Assembly: GCA_903860975.1 (NCBI GenBank)
Contig: CAIOSI010000014.1
Location: 1-64,000 of the forward strand
Origin: an uncultured Alphaproteobacteria bacterium
Lineage (GTDB): Bacteria; Pseudomonadota; Alphaproteobacteria; Caulobacterales; Caulobacteraceae
DNA: 64,000 nt
Reading direction: 5' to 3'
The position numbers were made by a program, and so were the translations under genes. The notes under the pieces are model-generated. The model saw only the letters and a list, made by a program, of their open reading frames with translations. It ran no database searches and had not been told where the DNA came from. This document shows, piece by piece, positions 53,769 through 63,108 of the stretch (its first letter is position 1; each line of letters opens with the position of its first letter).

Positions 53769-54716
53769 ATGAATTCTATCCATAGTCTCTCGACCGAAGA
53801 AACCACCGCCCTCACCCGCCGCGTCACGATCTACTCCATCGTGACCGCGCTGGTGTTGGTGACAATCAAGATCCTGGCCTGGCTTGCCTCAGGCTCGGCG
53901 GCGCTGCTGGCGTCCACCGCGGACTCAGGCCTCGACCTTGTGGCCTCGATGATCACGTTCTTCGCAGTGCGCTATGCAGCAGCGCCACCAGATGCAGAAC
54001 ATCGGTTCGGACACGGCAAGGCCGAAGCCTTCTCAAGTCTCGTCCAGGCAGGCCTTGTCTTCGCTTCGGCCGCGCTGATCGCTCGCGAGGCCATCGCCGA
54101 TCTGTTTCAGCCGCATGGCCTACAAGGGGAAAAGTGGGCGATCGCGGTGATGCTCACCTCGATCCTCATGACCGCCTTCCTAATCGCCGCCCAGACCCAG
54201 GTGCTCAAGAAGGCCGCCTCTGTGGCCGTATCGGGCGACCGAGCGCACTATGCCAGCGACTTCGCTTCAAACCTTATTGCGCTCATCGGCATCGGTGCCT
54301 CGGCCTGGCTGGGCGTGTTTTGGCTCGACGCTGCAGCGGCGCTAGCGATTGCGGCAATCCTGCTTTGGGGGGCGGTGAGTGTTTTCCGCGAAGCCGCCAG
54401 TCAGCTCATGGACCACGAACTGCCAGATGAAGCCCGGGCAAAAATCATCGCCCTGCTGACGGAAGATCATCGACTAAGCGACGTCCACCAGCTTCGCACC
54501 CGCGCCTCTGGTCCCTATGTCCACATCCAGCTGCATTGCGACCTAGACCCGGACCTGACGTTGGAAGCTGCCCACCAAGTGATCGTTGCGGCCGAAAATC
54601 GCGTGCTGGACGCATTCCCCTCAGCCGACATCATTATCCACGCTGACCCCCGCGGTCGCGCAGAACCGCACGGTGGGGCTTTTGCGGAAGTTCATATGAA
54701 GGCCGGCCAGGCGTAG
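53769..54716 (+). CDS. Cation diffusion facilitator metal exporter, FieF/YiiP-like
   Basis: 315 residues with six transmembrane helices. Metal-site residues are Asp52 and Asp56 (ADSGLDLVAS) in helix 2 and His160 and Asp164 (AHYASDFASN) in helix 5, the DxxxD/HxxxD tetrahedral site of zinc/iron exporters. The cytoplasmic ferredoxin-like C-terminal domain has VHQLRTRASGPYVHIQLHCD. It exports Zn(II) or Fe(II) by proton antiport. Stands alone. Confidence 0.93.
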   Translation: MNSIHSLSTEETTALTRRVTIYSIVTALVLVTIKILAWLASGSAALLASTADSGLDLVASMITFFAVRYAAAPPDAEHRFGHGKAEAFSSLVQAGLVFASAALIAREAIADLFQPHGLQGEKWAIAVMLTSILMTAFLIAAQTQVLKKAASVAVSGDRAHYASDFASNLIALIGIGASAWLGVFWLDAAAALAIAAILLWGAVSVFREAASQLMDHELPDEARAKIIALLTEDHRLSDVHQLRTRASGPYVHIQLHCDLDPDLTLEAAHQVIVAAENRVLDAFPSADIIIHADPRGRAEPHGGAFAEVHMKAGQA

Positions 54717-54786
54717 TAAACGCGCCCTTAACGGGTCCAGCGTCCATTGAGCCTAAACGATTCCACCCCCGTCGCATTTGCTGGTT

Positions 54787-55473
54787 ATGAGCCTCGAACG
54801 CACACTGCACCATTTCCCGCTCGACCCCGCCTCACGTCAGGTTCGTCTGACCCTGGGTGAAAAGCGGCTGGCCTTCACCGAGGTCCAGGTCCGCTATTGG
54901 GAACGCCCAAAGGACCTAACCGCCTTGAACCCCTCGGGTCTGGTGCCCGTGCTTGTGGAAACCGACGGCGATCACCGCCTGGTGCTGTGCGAAGCCCGCG
55001 CGATCCTCGATCATCTGGAGGAGACAGTTCCTGAGCCTGCGCTCCTTGGTCGAGAGCCAGCCGAGCGGGCTGAGGCCAGACGCCTGCTTGCCTGGTTCGA
55101 CCGTAAATTCGAGTTCGAGGCTGGCGGCTACATTCTGCACGAGAAGATGGAGAAACGCCTGTTGGGCCTGGGCGCGCCAGACCTCAACAACCTGCGCCAA
55201 GGTCGCGACGGCCTCAGAACGCACATGTTCTACGTCGAAAAGCTATTGCAGGAGCGCGAGTGGCTGGCGGGGCGGCGGATGTCCCTGGCCGATTTTGCGG
55301 CTGCGGCGCATCTGTCCGTGATCGACTACTGCGGGGACATGCCTTGGGCGGACTTCCCGGCGGTAAAGACCTGGTACATGAAACTGAAGTCTCGGCCATG
55401 CTTCCGGCCCCTGCTGGCCGACCGCTGGCCGGGCCTGACACCGGCCAGGCACTATGACGACCTCGATTTCTAA
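54787..55473 (+). CDS. fzlA: GST-family FtsZ-binding protein FzlA
   Basis: 228 residues with a glutathione-S-transferase fold: thioredoxin-like N-terminal domain with LNPSGLVPVLVET and CEARAILDHLEE, then an all-alpha C-terminal domain with MSLADFAAAAHLSVIDYCGD. It ends ARHYDDLDF. The pattern matches FzlA of Caulobacterales, which binds and curves FtsZ filaments and is needed for constriction. It is not expected to use glutathione. The ATG at 54787 is preferred over a TTG three codons earlier. The 3' end overlaps queG by 20 nt. Confidence 0.78.
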   Translation: MSLERTLHHFPLDPASRQVRLTLGEKRLAFTEVQVRYWERPKDLTALNPSGLVPVLVETDGDHRLVLCEARAILDHLEETVPEPALLGREPAERAEARRLLAWFDRKFEFEAGGYILHEKMEKRLLGLGAPDLNNLRQGRDGLRTHMFYVEKLLQEREWLAGRRMSLADFAAAAHLSVIDYCGDMPWADFPAVKTWYMKLKSRPCFRPLLADRWPGLTPARHYDDLDF

Positions 55474-56584
55474 CCCTCCGGAAGACCAGATCCGCGCCAA
55501 GGCCCTAGCGCTGGGTTTCGACCTCTGCCGCTTCACCGACATTGACGAGGGTTGGATCTCTGCAAAGCGGCTGGCTGAATTCGTGAATTCTGGGCGGCAT
55601 GGTGAGATGGCGTGGCTGGCCGAGACCGTCGAACGCCGTTCAAACCCCAGAGCCATGTGGCCCGACGCCCGCTCGGCGATCGTTTTGGGCATGAATTACG
55701 GCCCCGATCATGACCCGCTTGCGCTGCTCGCCCGACCGACCAAGGGCGCGATTAGCGTCTACGCCCAGGGCGACGACTATCACGAGCTCATAAAGAGCCG
55801 TCTGAAGACGCTTGCGCGCTGGTTGCAGTCCCAATTCGGCGGCGAGTTGAAGGTGTTTGTCGACACCGCGCCATTGCTCGAAAAGCCACTGGCCGAGCGG
55901 GCCGGCCTGGGCTGGCAGGGCAAGCACACGAACCTTGTGTCCCGGGAGTTTGGCTCCTGGCTCTTTCTGGGTTCGATCCTGACGACCTTGGACCTAAACC
56001 CCGACCCAGGGGAGACGACCACCTGTGGAACCTGCCACGCTTGCCTCGATGTCTGCCCGACACAGGCCTTCCCTGCGCCCAATCAGCTCGATGCGCGGCG
56101 CTGTATCTCCTACCTCACGATCGAGCTGAAGGGTCCGATCCCGACGGAGTTCCGAGAGGCGCTCGGAAATAGAATCTACGGGTGTGACGACTGCCTCGCT
56201 GTTTGCCCCTGGAACAAATTCGCAGCCGTGGCGGCTGAACAGAAACTGCATGCCCGCCCATCCTTGGAAGCGCCCTCTCTGGCAGAGCTTGCCCGACTGA
56301 ACGACGCCCAATTCCGCAGCCTGTTCACGAAGTCCCCCATCAAGCGCATCGGCCGCGCCCGATTCATCCGCAACGTGCTCTATGCCATCGGCAATTCCGG
56401 CGAGCCGACTTTGGCGGTGGAGGCCGAACAGTTGTTGAATGATGCCTCAGAGCTTGTCCGCGGCGCGGCCGTCTGGGCGCTTTCCCGGCTTTTGGAGCCT
56501 GGCCACTTCAAGGCGCTCCGCGAGGCGCACAGATCGCTGGAACAAGATCAACAGGTATTGGCCGAGTGGTGCGCGTACGCCTAG
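55454..56584 (+). CDS. queG: Epoxyqueuosine reductase
   Basis: 376 residues. Two ferredoxin-type 4Fe-4S motifs are visible: Cys191, 194, 197, 201 (CGTCHACLDVC) and Cys244, 247, 251 (CDDCLAVC), with Cys217 between. The catalytic region contains DTAPLLEKPLAERAGLGW. It is a cobalamin-dependent enzyme making queuosine in tRNA from epoxyqueuosine. A C-terminal HEAT-like helical part is present. It starts inside the fzlA 3' end. Confidence 0.96.
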   Translation: MTTSISNPPEDQIRAKALALGFDLCRFTDIDEGWISAKRLAEFVNSGRHGEMAWLAETVERRSNPRAMWPDARSAIVLGMNYGPDHDPLALLARPTKGAISVYAQGDDYHELIKSRLKTLARWLQSQFGGELKVFVDTAPLLEKPLAERAGLGWQGKHTNLVSREFGSWLFLGSILTTLDLNPDPGETTTCGTCHACLDVCPTQAFPAPNQLDARRCISYLTIELKGPIPTEFREALGNRIYGCDDCLAVCPWNKFAAVAAEQKLHARPSLEAPSLAELARLNDAQFRSLFTKSPIKRIGRARFIRNVLYAIGNSGEPTLAVEAEQLLNDASELVRGAAVWALSRLLEPGHFKALREAHRSLEQDQQVLAEWCAYA

Positions 56585-56626
56585 CTGGGCCCGCGCTCCC
56601 GCGAAGGTGGATCCCTTTTTTCGAGA

Positions 56627-57181
56627 TCAGAACTCCGCTGCAGGCAAATCTTTAAGGCGCGGAAGACCCTTGTCCTTTTCAGAAAGCACGGGCTCAACAT
56701 CGAGCGGCCAAGCGATACCGATGTCGGGATCATTCCAGATCAGGCCGCCCTCAAGCTGCGGGGCGTAGCCGCCGTCGACCTTGTAGAAGAGCTCGGTGTC
56801 GTCAGCGATTGTCATATAGCCGTGGGCGAAACCCCGCGGCACCCAGAGCTGCTCGCCGGTCTCGGCGGTCAGGGTTGCGCCGACCCATTGGCCGAAGGTC
56901 GCCGAGCCCGGGCGCACGTCGACTGCGACGTCAAAGATCGCCCCTTTCAGAACTCTCACCAGCTTTCCCTGCGCTTGCGGCGCCTTCTGGAAATGCAGAC
57001 CGCGAACCGTACCTTTTTTGGCATTGAACGCTTGGTTATCTTGCACGAATTGGGTGTCCACTCCGGCAGCTTTAAGCGCCATGTGGCTCCAAGTTTCGGC
57101 GAACCAGCCGCGCGCATCGCCATGTCGCTTCGGCGTGATATGCAGGACCTCGGCAAGGGCCAGGGGCGTAATCGTCGTCAT
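56627..57181 (-). CDS. rfbC: dTDP-4-dehydrorhamnose 3,5-epimerase
   Basis: 184-residue cupin. Signatures are HGDARGWFAETW, FVQDNQAFNAKKGTVRGLHF with the catalytic His in RGLHFQ, and the later WVPRGFAHGY. It acts in dTDP-L-rhamnose synthesis for surface glycans. The other rml genes are not in this window. A divergent GT2 glycosyltransferase gene is 32 nt away, and a shared promoter region is likely. Confidence 0.95.
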   Translation of the reverse strand: MTTITPLALAEVLHITPKRHGDARGWFAETWSHMALKAAGVDTQFVQDNQAFNAKKGTVRGLHFQKAPQAQGKLVRVLKGAIFDVAVDVRPGSATFGQWVGATLTAETGEQLWVPRGFAHGYMTIADDTELFYKVDGGYAPQLEGGLIWNDPDIGIAWPLDVEPVLSEKDKGLPRLKDLPAAEF

Positions 57182-57213
57182 GGCGGCTCGGACATTTTGG
57201 AGAGACCTTTCGC

Positions 57214-58254
57214 ATGGCCCGCGCTGCGGCGAATGGCAACCCCTCAGCGCTTTGCGTCAGCGTCGTGGTGGTCGTCTATGAAAGTGGACCGACGCTAGCC
57301 CAGTGCCTGGCTGCCGTTCGGGCTCAGATATTCCACGACTACGAAGTCCTACTGATCGACAATGCGTCCAGCGACCGGACGGCCCAGGCCGCGGCCAAGG
57401 CCGACCCGTCGATCCGACTGATCGAGAACGCGGAGAACCTGGGCTTCGCGGCTGCCGTAAATCAAGGGGCGCGGGCGGCGCGTGGGCGCTGGCTGGCGCT
57501 GCTCAACCCTGATGCCTTCGCCGAGCCGGAGTGGCTAGAACGACTGGCTGCTGCGGCGCTAGCCAATCCTGAAGTCCATAGCTTCACGTCGCGCCAACTG
57601 ATGGCAGAGGACCCCACGCGGCTCGATGGCCTGGGCGATGTCATGGCGCTTGCCGGGTTTCCCTTCCGTGGAGGCTACACCCATCCCAATCCCGGCGCTT
57701 TGGAACCAGGATGGGTATTCTCAGGCTGTGGTGGGGCGATGATGATCGCCCGCGATCTGTTCCTGAAGCTCGGGGGCTTCGATGAACGCCTGTTCTGCTA
57801 TTGCGAGGATGTTGACCTGGGTTATCGCCTACGGCTGGTGGGCGAGCCCACGCTGCTGGTTCCTGACGCCGTGGTTCGTCATGTGGGCTCGGCCTCTACG
57901 GGCGGCCGCAGAAGCGATTTCGCCGTCTTCCACGGTACCCGCAACCGGTTCTGGGTTTTCGTGAAGGACACGCCGCCAGTACTGTTCTGGCTTACCCTTC
58001 CCCTGCACCTGCTGGCCACCCTGGTGCTCTTCATCCGCCATGCCACACGCGGGGAGATCGCAACGCCCGTCGAGGGCCTGGCTGCAGGGATCAGGCACGT
58101 GCACGTCGCACTGGAGGCCCGCCGGGAGGCTCAGGCGACGCGGACGGCCAACTCCTGGGACATCGCCCGCGCCATGACCTGGAACCCGCTTGACCTACTC
58201 CTGCGCCGCGCCTTCATTCAGCCGAAGCGGACCACTCCACCAGGCGGCGCATGA
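57214..58254 (+). CDS. Family 2 glycosyltransferase, rhamnosyltransferase-like
   Basis: 346 residues. The GT-A nucleotide-binding start VSVVVVVYESGPTLAQCLAA is followed by LLIDNASSDRT, ENLGFAAAVNQGARAA and the metal-binding LLNPDAF. The acceptor side has GFDERLFCYCEDVDLGYRLR. A C-terminal amphipathic/transmembrane stretch (VLFWLTLPLHLLATLVLFI) would attach it to the inner membrane. Divergent from rfbC, it probably uses an activated deoxysugar for surface polysaccharide. Its 3' end overlaps the convergent argE by 41 nt. Confidence 0.9.
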   Translation: MARAAANGNPSALCVSVVVVVYESGPTLAQCLAAVRAQIFHDYEVLLIDNASSDRTAQAAAKADPSIRLIENAENLGFAAAVNQGARAARGRWLALLNPDAFAEPEWLERLAAAALANPEVHSFTSRQLMAEDPTRLDGLGDVMALAGFPFRGGYTHPNPGALEPGWVFSGCGGAMMIARDLFLKLGGFDERLFCYCEDVDLGYRLRLVGEPTLLVPDAVVRHVGSASTGGRRSDFAVFHGTRNRFWVFVKDTPPVLFWLTLPLHLLATLVLFIRHATRGEIATPVEGLAAGIRHVHVALEARREAQATRTANSWDIARAMTWNPLDLLLRRAFIQPKRTTPPGGA

Positions 58255-59380
58255 AGGCTGCGCCTCGTTCCATCTGAGAGATCTCGACGAACTCGTCTGG
58301 CTGATGAGCCTGTGCGATTGAGCCGGGGCCACAGAGGATCGTGGAAAGGCCCGCCCGCTGAAACTGTCCGGCTTCTGCAGCAAAAGACACCGCGCGTGGC
58401 GGGCCATTGTCTCCTGCCAGACGCCGCGCGAACCTTTCCGCCGGACCGTCTGGTTCCGGCGCGAACCCCGGTACGTTCGACAACATCTCCACTCGGACAC
58501 CGGCTTCCGGTGCGCGGACCTTCAGGCGGGCGTCAAGCGCCTGCGCCTGCGAAAAGAAGTCCTTCAGCAAGATTTCAGGATCGAGAGGTGGCGGACACCG
58601 CAGGTCGAACATGAACCGACATTCCCGCGCCAGGATGTTTCCCGCCGTCCCCCCATGAACGATGCCAATCGTCAGGGTCGCGCCCTTTGGCGTGAAGGGC
58701 GAGGCCGGGTCTGCATCTTGCTCCATACGTTCGGCCAAGGACTTCAGCGAGGCCATTAAACCGACAGCCTCCATGACCGCTGAGACGCCTTGTTGGGTCT
58801 GGCTGGAATGCGCTTCGCGACCAGTCACCGTGACGTTGAAGTTGGCGATACCCTTGTGGCCGTTAACCGCCACCATGTCGGTGGGTTCTCCGACAATGAC
58901 GAAGGCGGGCTTGGGCAATTCGCGGGTGATGACTTCGATCAGCGACGGGGCGCCCAGGCAGCCGATCTCTTCGTCATAGGAGAAGGCCAGATGCACGGGC
59001 TTGCACGGATTGGCGGCGATCAAGTCGGGCACCGCAGCCAAGGCCAAGGCGAGAAACCCTTTCATATCGCAGGTTCCGCGACCGTAGAGCCGCCCATCGC
59101 GCTCAACGATACGGAACGGGTCGGATGTCCAGGGCTGACCATCTACCGGAACCACATCCGTATGGCCGGAGAGCACAGCACCACCCTCGAGCGAAGGGCC
59201 CACAGTCGCCAGCATGTTTGTCTTGCTCCCATCGGCGTTAGGGGCCCGCCGGTGCGCGACACCGTGCCGATCCAGATAGGCCTCCACCCATTCGATCAGG
59301 GCCAGATTGGAATTTCGGGAGGTCGTGTCAAATCCGACCAGGGTCTGGAGGATCTCGCGTGTCGCGCCAAGGCTGCTCAT
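58214..59380 (-). CDS. argE: Acetylornithine deacetylase
   Basis: 388-residue M20 metallopeptidase. Metal ligands are in LSGHTDVVPVDG and RGTCDMKGFLA, the catalytic Glu pair in SYDEEIGCLGA, and a C-terminal His in CGPGSIAQAHQPDEF. It removes acetate from N-acetylornithine in arginine synthesis; other M20 amidases look similar, but the ArgE-type motifs fit well. Upstream (59381-59585) about 200 bp hold no convincing gene. Confidence 0.92.
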   Translation of the reverse strand: MSSLGATREILQTLVGFDTTSRNSNLALIEWVEAYLDRHGVAHRRAPNADGSKTNMLATVGPSLEGGAVLSGHTDVVPVDGQPWTSDPFRIVERDGRLYGRGTCDMKGFLALALAAVPDLIAANPCKPVHLAFSYDEEIGCLGAPSLIEVITRELPKPAFVIVGEPTDMVAVNGHKGIANFNVTVTGREAHSSQTQQGVSAVMEAVGLMASLKSLAERMEQDADPASPFTPKGATLTIGIVHGGTAGNILARECRFMFDLRCPPPLDPEILLKDFFSQAQALDARLKVRAPEAGVRVEMLSNVPGFAPEPDGPAERFARRLAGDNGPPRAVSFAAEAGQFQRAGLSTILCGPGSIAQAHQPDEFVEISQMERGAAFMRRLVEWSASAE

Positions 59381-59585
59381 AGTAGAAAGCCATAGACCGG
59401 CGCACCGGACCCCTCAACGGAAAGCGGATGGCGGGGAGAGGCGATGATGAACTGGTTCCTGGCCGAAGCCCCGGTCTGCGGCGGTCTCCACATTGAGCTC
59501 GTTACCCCTGCGTCCCGGATCGACGCGCAGCGATCCTATGGGCGCTGGGAGTCGTGCGCCGTCCCGCCGCGAAGGCGTGCGCCCT

Positions 59586-60110
59586 TTAGCCCTGTTCAAC
59601 GCTGCCGGGGCCCGGCAGAAAGTCGATCAGCTCGATCTTGAAGATCAAAGCTGCGCCAGGCGGGATCGGCCCCTGCCCTTCGCCGCCATAGCCAAGCTCC
59701 GGCGGGACATAAAGGATCCAGACGTCGCCCGGCTTCATCTTCTGCAGGGCTTCTTGCCAAGCCTTCACTAAGCCCTTCAACGGCATCGCTGCGGGTTGGC
59801 CGCGTTCATAGGAGCTATCGAAGACGGTGCCGTCGATGAGCTTTCCTTCGTAGTTGACTTTCACCTCGTCATTGATGTGCGGCTTGAGCCCGGCAACTGG
59901 ACCGGAGCTGATGATCTTGTACTGCAAGCCGTCGGGCAGGGTGACGACACCCGGCTCCTTCGCGTTTTTGGCCATGAAGGCCTTAGACGCTGCGCTCTGG
60001 TCGCCAGCGACGGGGCCTTGGGCCTTGTCTCCGGTCGAGCTCTTCGGCTGGCAGGCCGTCAGTGACAGAGCCGCAACAACCACCAACAAGGTACGGAACA
60101 TCATCTGCAT
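59586..60110 (-). CDS. FKBP-type peptidyl-prolyl isomerase lipoprotein
   Basis: 174 residues from ATG 60110 (a GTG overlapping the ilvA stop at 60116 is also possible). The signal peptide ends in the lipobox LSLTACQ. A linker is followed by the FKBP domain: VKVNYEGKLIDGTVFDSSYE, KPGDVWILYVPPELGYG and GAALIFKIELIDF. It folds proteins in the periplasm and is anchored by lipid. The stop lies next to a Gly/Pro-rich tail. Confidence 0.93.
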   Translation of the reverse strand: MQMMFRTLLVVVAALSLTACQPKSSTGDKAQGPVAGDQSAASKAFMAKNAKEPGVVTLPDGLQYKIISSGPVAGLKPHINDEVKVNYEGKLIDGTVFDSSYERGQPAAMPLKGLVKAWQEALQKMKPGDVWILYVPPELGYGGEGQGPIPPGAALIFKIELIDFLPGPGSVEQG

Positions 60111-60115
60111 TCTCA

Positions 60116-61324
60116 CTAAACCGCACGAGGCGGGTAACCCGCCTCGCGCAAGGCGTCTATGATTTCCTGGGTATGACGAGCATCGCGGGTCTCGATCAAG
60201 ATGTCGAACTCTGCACCCTTGGCAGGCACGTCCAGCGCCAGGCGGTTATGAGCCACCTCAATGATGTTGGCGCCCATCTGACCGATGATCGCCGAGACCG
60301 TTCCCAGAAGGCCAGGCCGATCGTCTCCGATAATCCGTAAGCTGACGATCCTTTGCTCGCGGACCAATTCTCGGGTCAGCACCGAAGCCAGCAGGCGAGT
60401 ATCGATGTTGCCGCCGGTGATAACCAAACCGCAGCTTTTCCCTCGGAACTTCTCGGGGAATGCCAGGAGGGCGGCCAGCGCCCCGGCGCCAGCGCCTTCC
60501 ACCACAGTCTTTTCGACATTGCAGTACAAGGCCACCGCGCGTTCAAAAAACGGCTCTTCGATCAGGAGCACTTCATCGACGAGGGGGCGGACCACCGAAT
60601 AGCTCAAGTCGCCGACCTGTTTGACGGCAATCCCCTCGGCGATTGTCGACCCACCGGTCGTTACGCCCGCGTTGACGCCGCGCATCCGCGCCGTGAAGGA
60701 GGGGTACATGGCAGGCTCAAGGCCCACGATCTTGATACCCGGTTTCAGATGCTTGGCCGCCGTCGCCATGCCCGCGATCAGTCCGCCGCCGCCGATCGGT
60801 ATCGGCAGGATCTCCAGGTCGGGCACGTCCTCCAGCATCTCCAGCGCCACCGTACCTTGGCCGGCCATGACATCGAGGTCGTTGAACGGATGCACGAAGA
60901 CCAAATCGCGTTCCTCGCGCAACCGCATCGCGGTGGCCGACGCTTCGTCGTAGCCCTCGCCGTCTATCACCACCTCAGCCCCATGCGCACGGGTCTGCTG
61001 GACCTTAACAAAGGGCGTTTGTTTGGGCATGACGATGGTCACAGGAATGCCCAGCCGGGCGGCATGATAGGCCAAGCCCTGGCTGTGATTGCCGGCCGAG
61101 GCCGCGATCACGCCGCGTTTCTTCTCAGCCTCGGTGAGCTGCAAAAGCTTATTCAGCGCGCCGCGCTCCTTGTAGGCTGCGGTGAACTGCAAGTTCTCGA
61201 ACTTCACCCAAACCTCGGCGCCCGTGATCTCCGACAGCGTACGCGAGCGGCGGCACGGTGTGCGCTCGATATGACCCTGCAGCCGCTCTTTGGCCGCGAG
61301 GATATCGTCGAAAGCAAGGGTCAT
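60116..61324 (-). CDS. ilvA: Threonine ammonia-lyase
   Basis: 402-residue PLP enzyme. Lys52 in FTAAYKERGA binds PLP, SAGNHSQGLAYHAARL is the substrate loop and PIGGGGLIAG the phosphate loop. A single C-terminal ACT domain (from about 330, LRIIGDDRPGLLGTVSAIIG) replaces the double regulatory domain of E. coli IlvA. It makes 2-oxobutanoate for isoleucine. The short regulated form is typical of alphaproteobacteria. Confidence 0.94.
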   Translation of the reverse strand: MTLAFDDILAAKERLQGHIERTPCRRSRTLSEITGAEVWVKFENLQFTAAYKERGALNKLLQLTEAEKKRGVIAASAGNHSQGLAYHAARLGIPVTIVMPKQTPFVKVQQTRAHGAEVVIDGEGYDEASATAMRLREERDLVFVHPFNDLDVMAGQGTVALEMLEDVPDLEILPIPIGGGGLIAGMATAAKHLKPGIKIVGLEPAMYPSFTARMRGVNAGVTTGGSTIAEGIAVKQVGDLSYSVVRPLVDEVLLIEEPFFERAVALYCNVEKTVVEGAGAGALAALLAFPEKFRGKSCGLVITGGNIDTRLLASVLTRELVREQRIVSLRIIGDDRPGLLGTVSAIIGQMGANIIEVAHNRLALDVPAKGAEFDILIETRDARHTQEIIDALREAGYPPRAV

Positions 61325-61393
61325 GGGGTGCGCCAGGAGGTCCGGGAAAGGGGCGCAACCTAACGGCCGACACGATCTGCTGCAATGCAGCGG

Positions 61394-62452
61394 CTAAAGC
61401 AAGTCTTCGCGACCAGCCTTGCGAACCGCTTCCACCGCGGCTCGAACCCCACCGGGTGCGTTACGGCGGGTGACCAAAACGACGCCATTCTCAACGATCA
61501 CGACCAAGTCCTCAACGCCGGACAACACAACCAAAGGACCGTCCGTGTTGACGAAAGAATTGGCTGTGTCGACCGTTACAACAGGACCTTGCAGGGCGTC
61601 GCCGGAGGCTGTCTTTGGCGCCTGGGCCCAAAGGGCATCAAAGACCCCGAGGTCACTCCAGCCGATATCGGCTGAGACCACCATGGCCTTGTCGGTCTTT
61701 TCGAAAATAGCGACGTCGACCGGCAAAGAGGGCGCGCGCAGAAAGGCTTCACCCAGCTGGATCGCATCACCCTGGTGGAGCGCCTCACCGAAGGCAACCT
61801 CGCAAGCGGCCACGAGGTCTGGGGCCACACGCCTGGCCTCACCCAGAAACGCAGAGGGACTGAAAAGAAAGATTCCGGCGTTCCAGCTGTAGGCAGGATC
61901 GCAGACGTAGGCCTGGGCATTGGCCAAATCGGGTTTTTCGACGAAGGCCGCCACCTTGCGCACGGCCTCATCGCCAGGCTCGGCGCGGATGTAACCATAG
62001 CCGGTCTCAGGCGAGGTGGGCTTGATGCCGAAGATCACCAAAGCGCCATCCTGCGCGGCGTGCGCGCCAAGATCGATCGCGCGACGCAGGGCCGCGGCGT
62101 CTTCAATTCGGGCATCAGCGCTGAGCAGCAGCACCAGGTCGCCGCCGGCCTTCTGCACAGCCAGAGCGGCGATTACGGCGGCGGCCCCGGTATTTCGCCC
62201 CTCGGGCTCCAGGACAAGGCCATGGGCTATGCCGACGGCCGCCAGCTGTTCTCGAACGAGCGCGGCATGGCTCACATTACAGATAATCGTCGGCGGGCCG
62301 AAATCATCGGTCGTAAAGCGCAGCGCTGTATCCTGAATCAGCGTCCTCGCCCCGCCCAGGCCATGGAATTGCTTGGGCTTGGCCCGCCGCGACAACGGCC
62401 AAAGCCGCGTACCGGCTCCACCGGACATCAAGACGGGAGAAATTTTGCTCAC
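61394..62452 (-). CDS. manC: Mannose-1-phosphate guanylyltransferase
   Basis: 352 residues (GTG start). Pyrophosphorylase signature SGGAGTRLWPLSRRAKPKQF is at 10-29. The substrate segment FVEKPDLANAQAYV and the later SADIGWSDLGVFDALW complete the nucleotidyltransferase domain. It forms GDP-mannose for surface glycans. It lacks the C-terminal isomerase domain of bifunctional enzymes. It is divergent from the HAD phosphatase gene. Confidence 0.95.
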   Translation of the reverse strand: MSKISPVLMSGGAGTRLWPLSRRAKPKQFHGLGGARTLIQDTALRFTTDDFGPPTIICNVSHAALVREQLAAVGIAHGLVLEPEGRNTGAAAVIAALAVQKAGGDLVLLLSADARIEDAAALRRAIDLGAHAAQDGALVIFGIKPTSPETGYGYIRAEPGDEAVRKVAAFVEKPDLANAQAYVCDPAYSWNAGIFLFSPSAFLGEARRVAPDLVAACEVAFGEALHQGDAIQLGEAFLRAPSLPVDVAIFEKTDKAMVVSADIGWSDLGVFDALWAQAPKTASGDALQGPVVTVDTANSFVNTDGPLVVLSGVEDLVVIVENGVVLVTRRNAPGGVRAAVEAVRKAGREDLL

Positions 62453-62558
62453 GAAGCGTCTCTAGGACGCTTTGCAGCCCGCGTCGATTTCGACCTTAGC
62501 GCGTCAGCAGACCTTTTTGACATCGTCCCGCAACGCCGCGTCCCGCTATAATACCTCC

Positions 62559-63101
62559 GTGTCAGAGACCTCACCCGCCAGCCCGCTGCGCCCTGCCTTG
62601 TTCCTCGACCGAGATGGGGTGCTCAACGAAGATCAGGGCTATGTGCATCGATGGGAAGACTTCCGGTGGATTGTCGGCGCGCGCGAGGCCGTGGCGGCCT
62701 TTAACCGGGCTGGCTGGCTGGTCATCGTCGTGACCAACCAATCTGGAATCGGGCGAGGGTTCTACAGCGAGGACGACGTCCAAGCCTTGCATGCCAAGAT
62801 GTCGGAAGACCTGGGCGGTATCGGCGGGCACATCGACGCCTTCTATTACGCGCCCCATCACCCCGATGCGCCGGTCGATGCCTATCGTCATCCTGACCCG
62901 CCAGACCGAAAGCCCAACCCAGGCATGATCCTGCGGGCGCTTCGGGAGTGGCCGATCGAACGGGCAGCATCGATTCTGGTGGGCGATAAACCATCAGACC
63001 TGGAGGCGGCCTTTCGGTCGGGCGTGCGAGCTGTGCTGTTTCAGGGCGGTGATTTAAAGGCCTTCCTCGCCAGCGCATTGCCAGAGGTCGACGTCAGCTA
63101 G
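62559..63101 (+). CDS. HAD-IIIA phosphatase, GmhB-like without zinc cysteines
   Basis: 180 residues from GTG 62559 (directly before SETSPASPLRP). HAD motifs are FLDRDGVLN (Asp17, Asp19), VVTNQSGIGRG and VGDKPSDLEAA. It resembles D-glycero-manno-heptose bisphosphate phosphatase, needed for LPS heptose and related sugars. The zinc-binding loop is altered: where E. coli GmhB has CPHHP and CDCRKP, this protein has APHHP and PPDRKP, so the Cys ligands are lost. The real substrate may therefore differ (histidinol-phosphate or another sugar phosphate). Confidence 0.85.
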   Translation: MSETSPASPLRPALFLDRDGVLNEDQGYVHRWEDFRWIVGAREAVAAFNRAGWLVIVVTNQSGIGRGFYSEDDVQALHAKMSEDLGGIGGHIDAFYYAPHHPDAPVDAYRHPDPPDRKPNPGMILRALREWPIERAASILVGDKPSDLEAAFRSGVRAVLFQGGDLKAFLASALPEVDVS

Positions 63102-63108
63102 CCTCCAC

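Noticed and set aside
59444..59641. 65-codon plus-strand frame behind a GGGGAGAGG site, MMNWFLAEAPVCGG...
   Set aside because: The second half is antisense to the FKBP gene and Arg/Pro/Ser-rich. The strong ribosome site alone is not enough.
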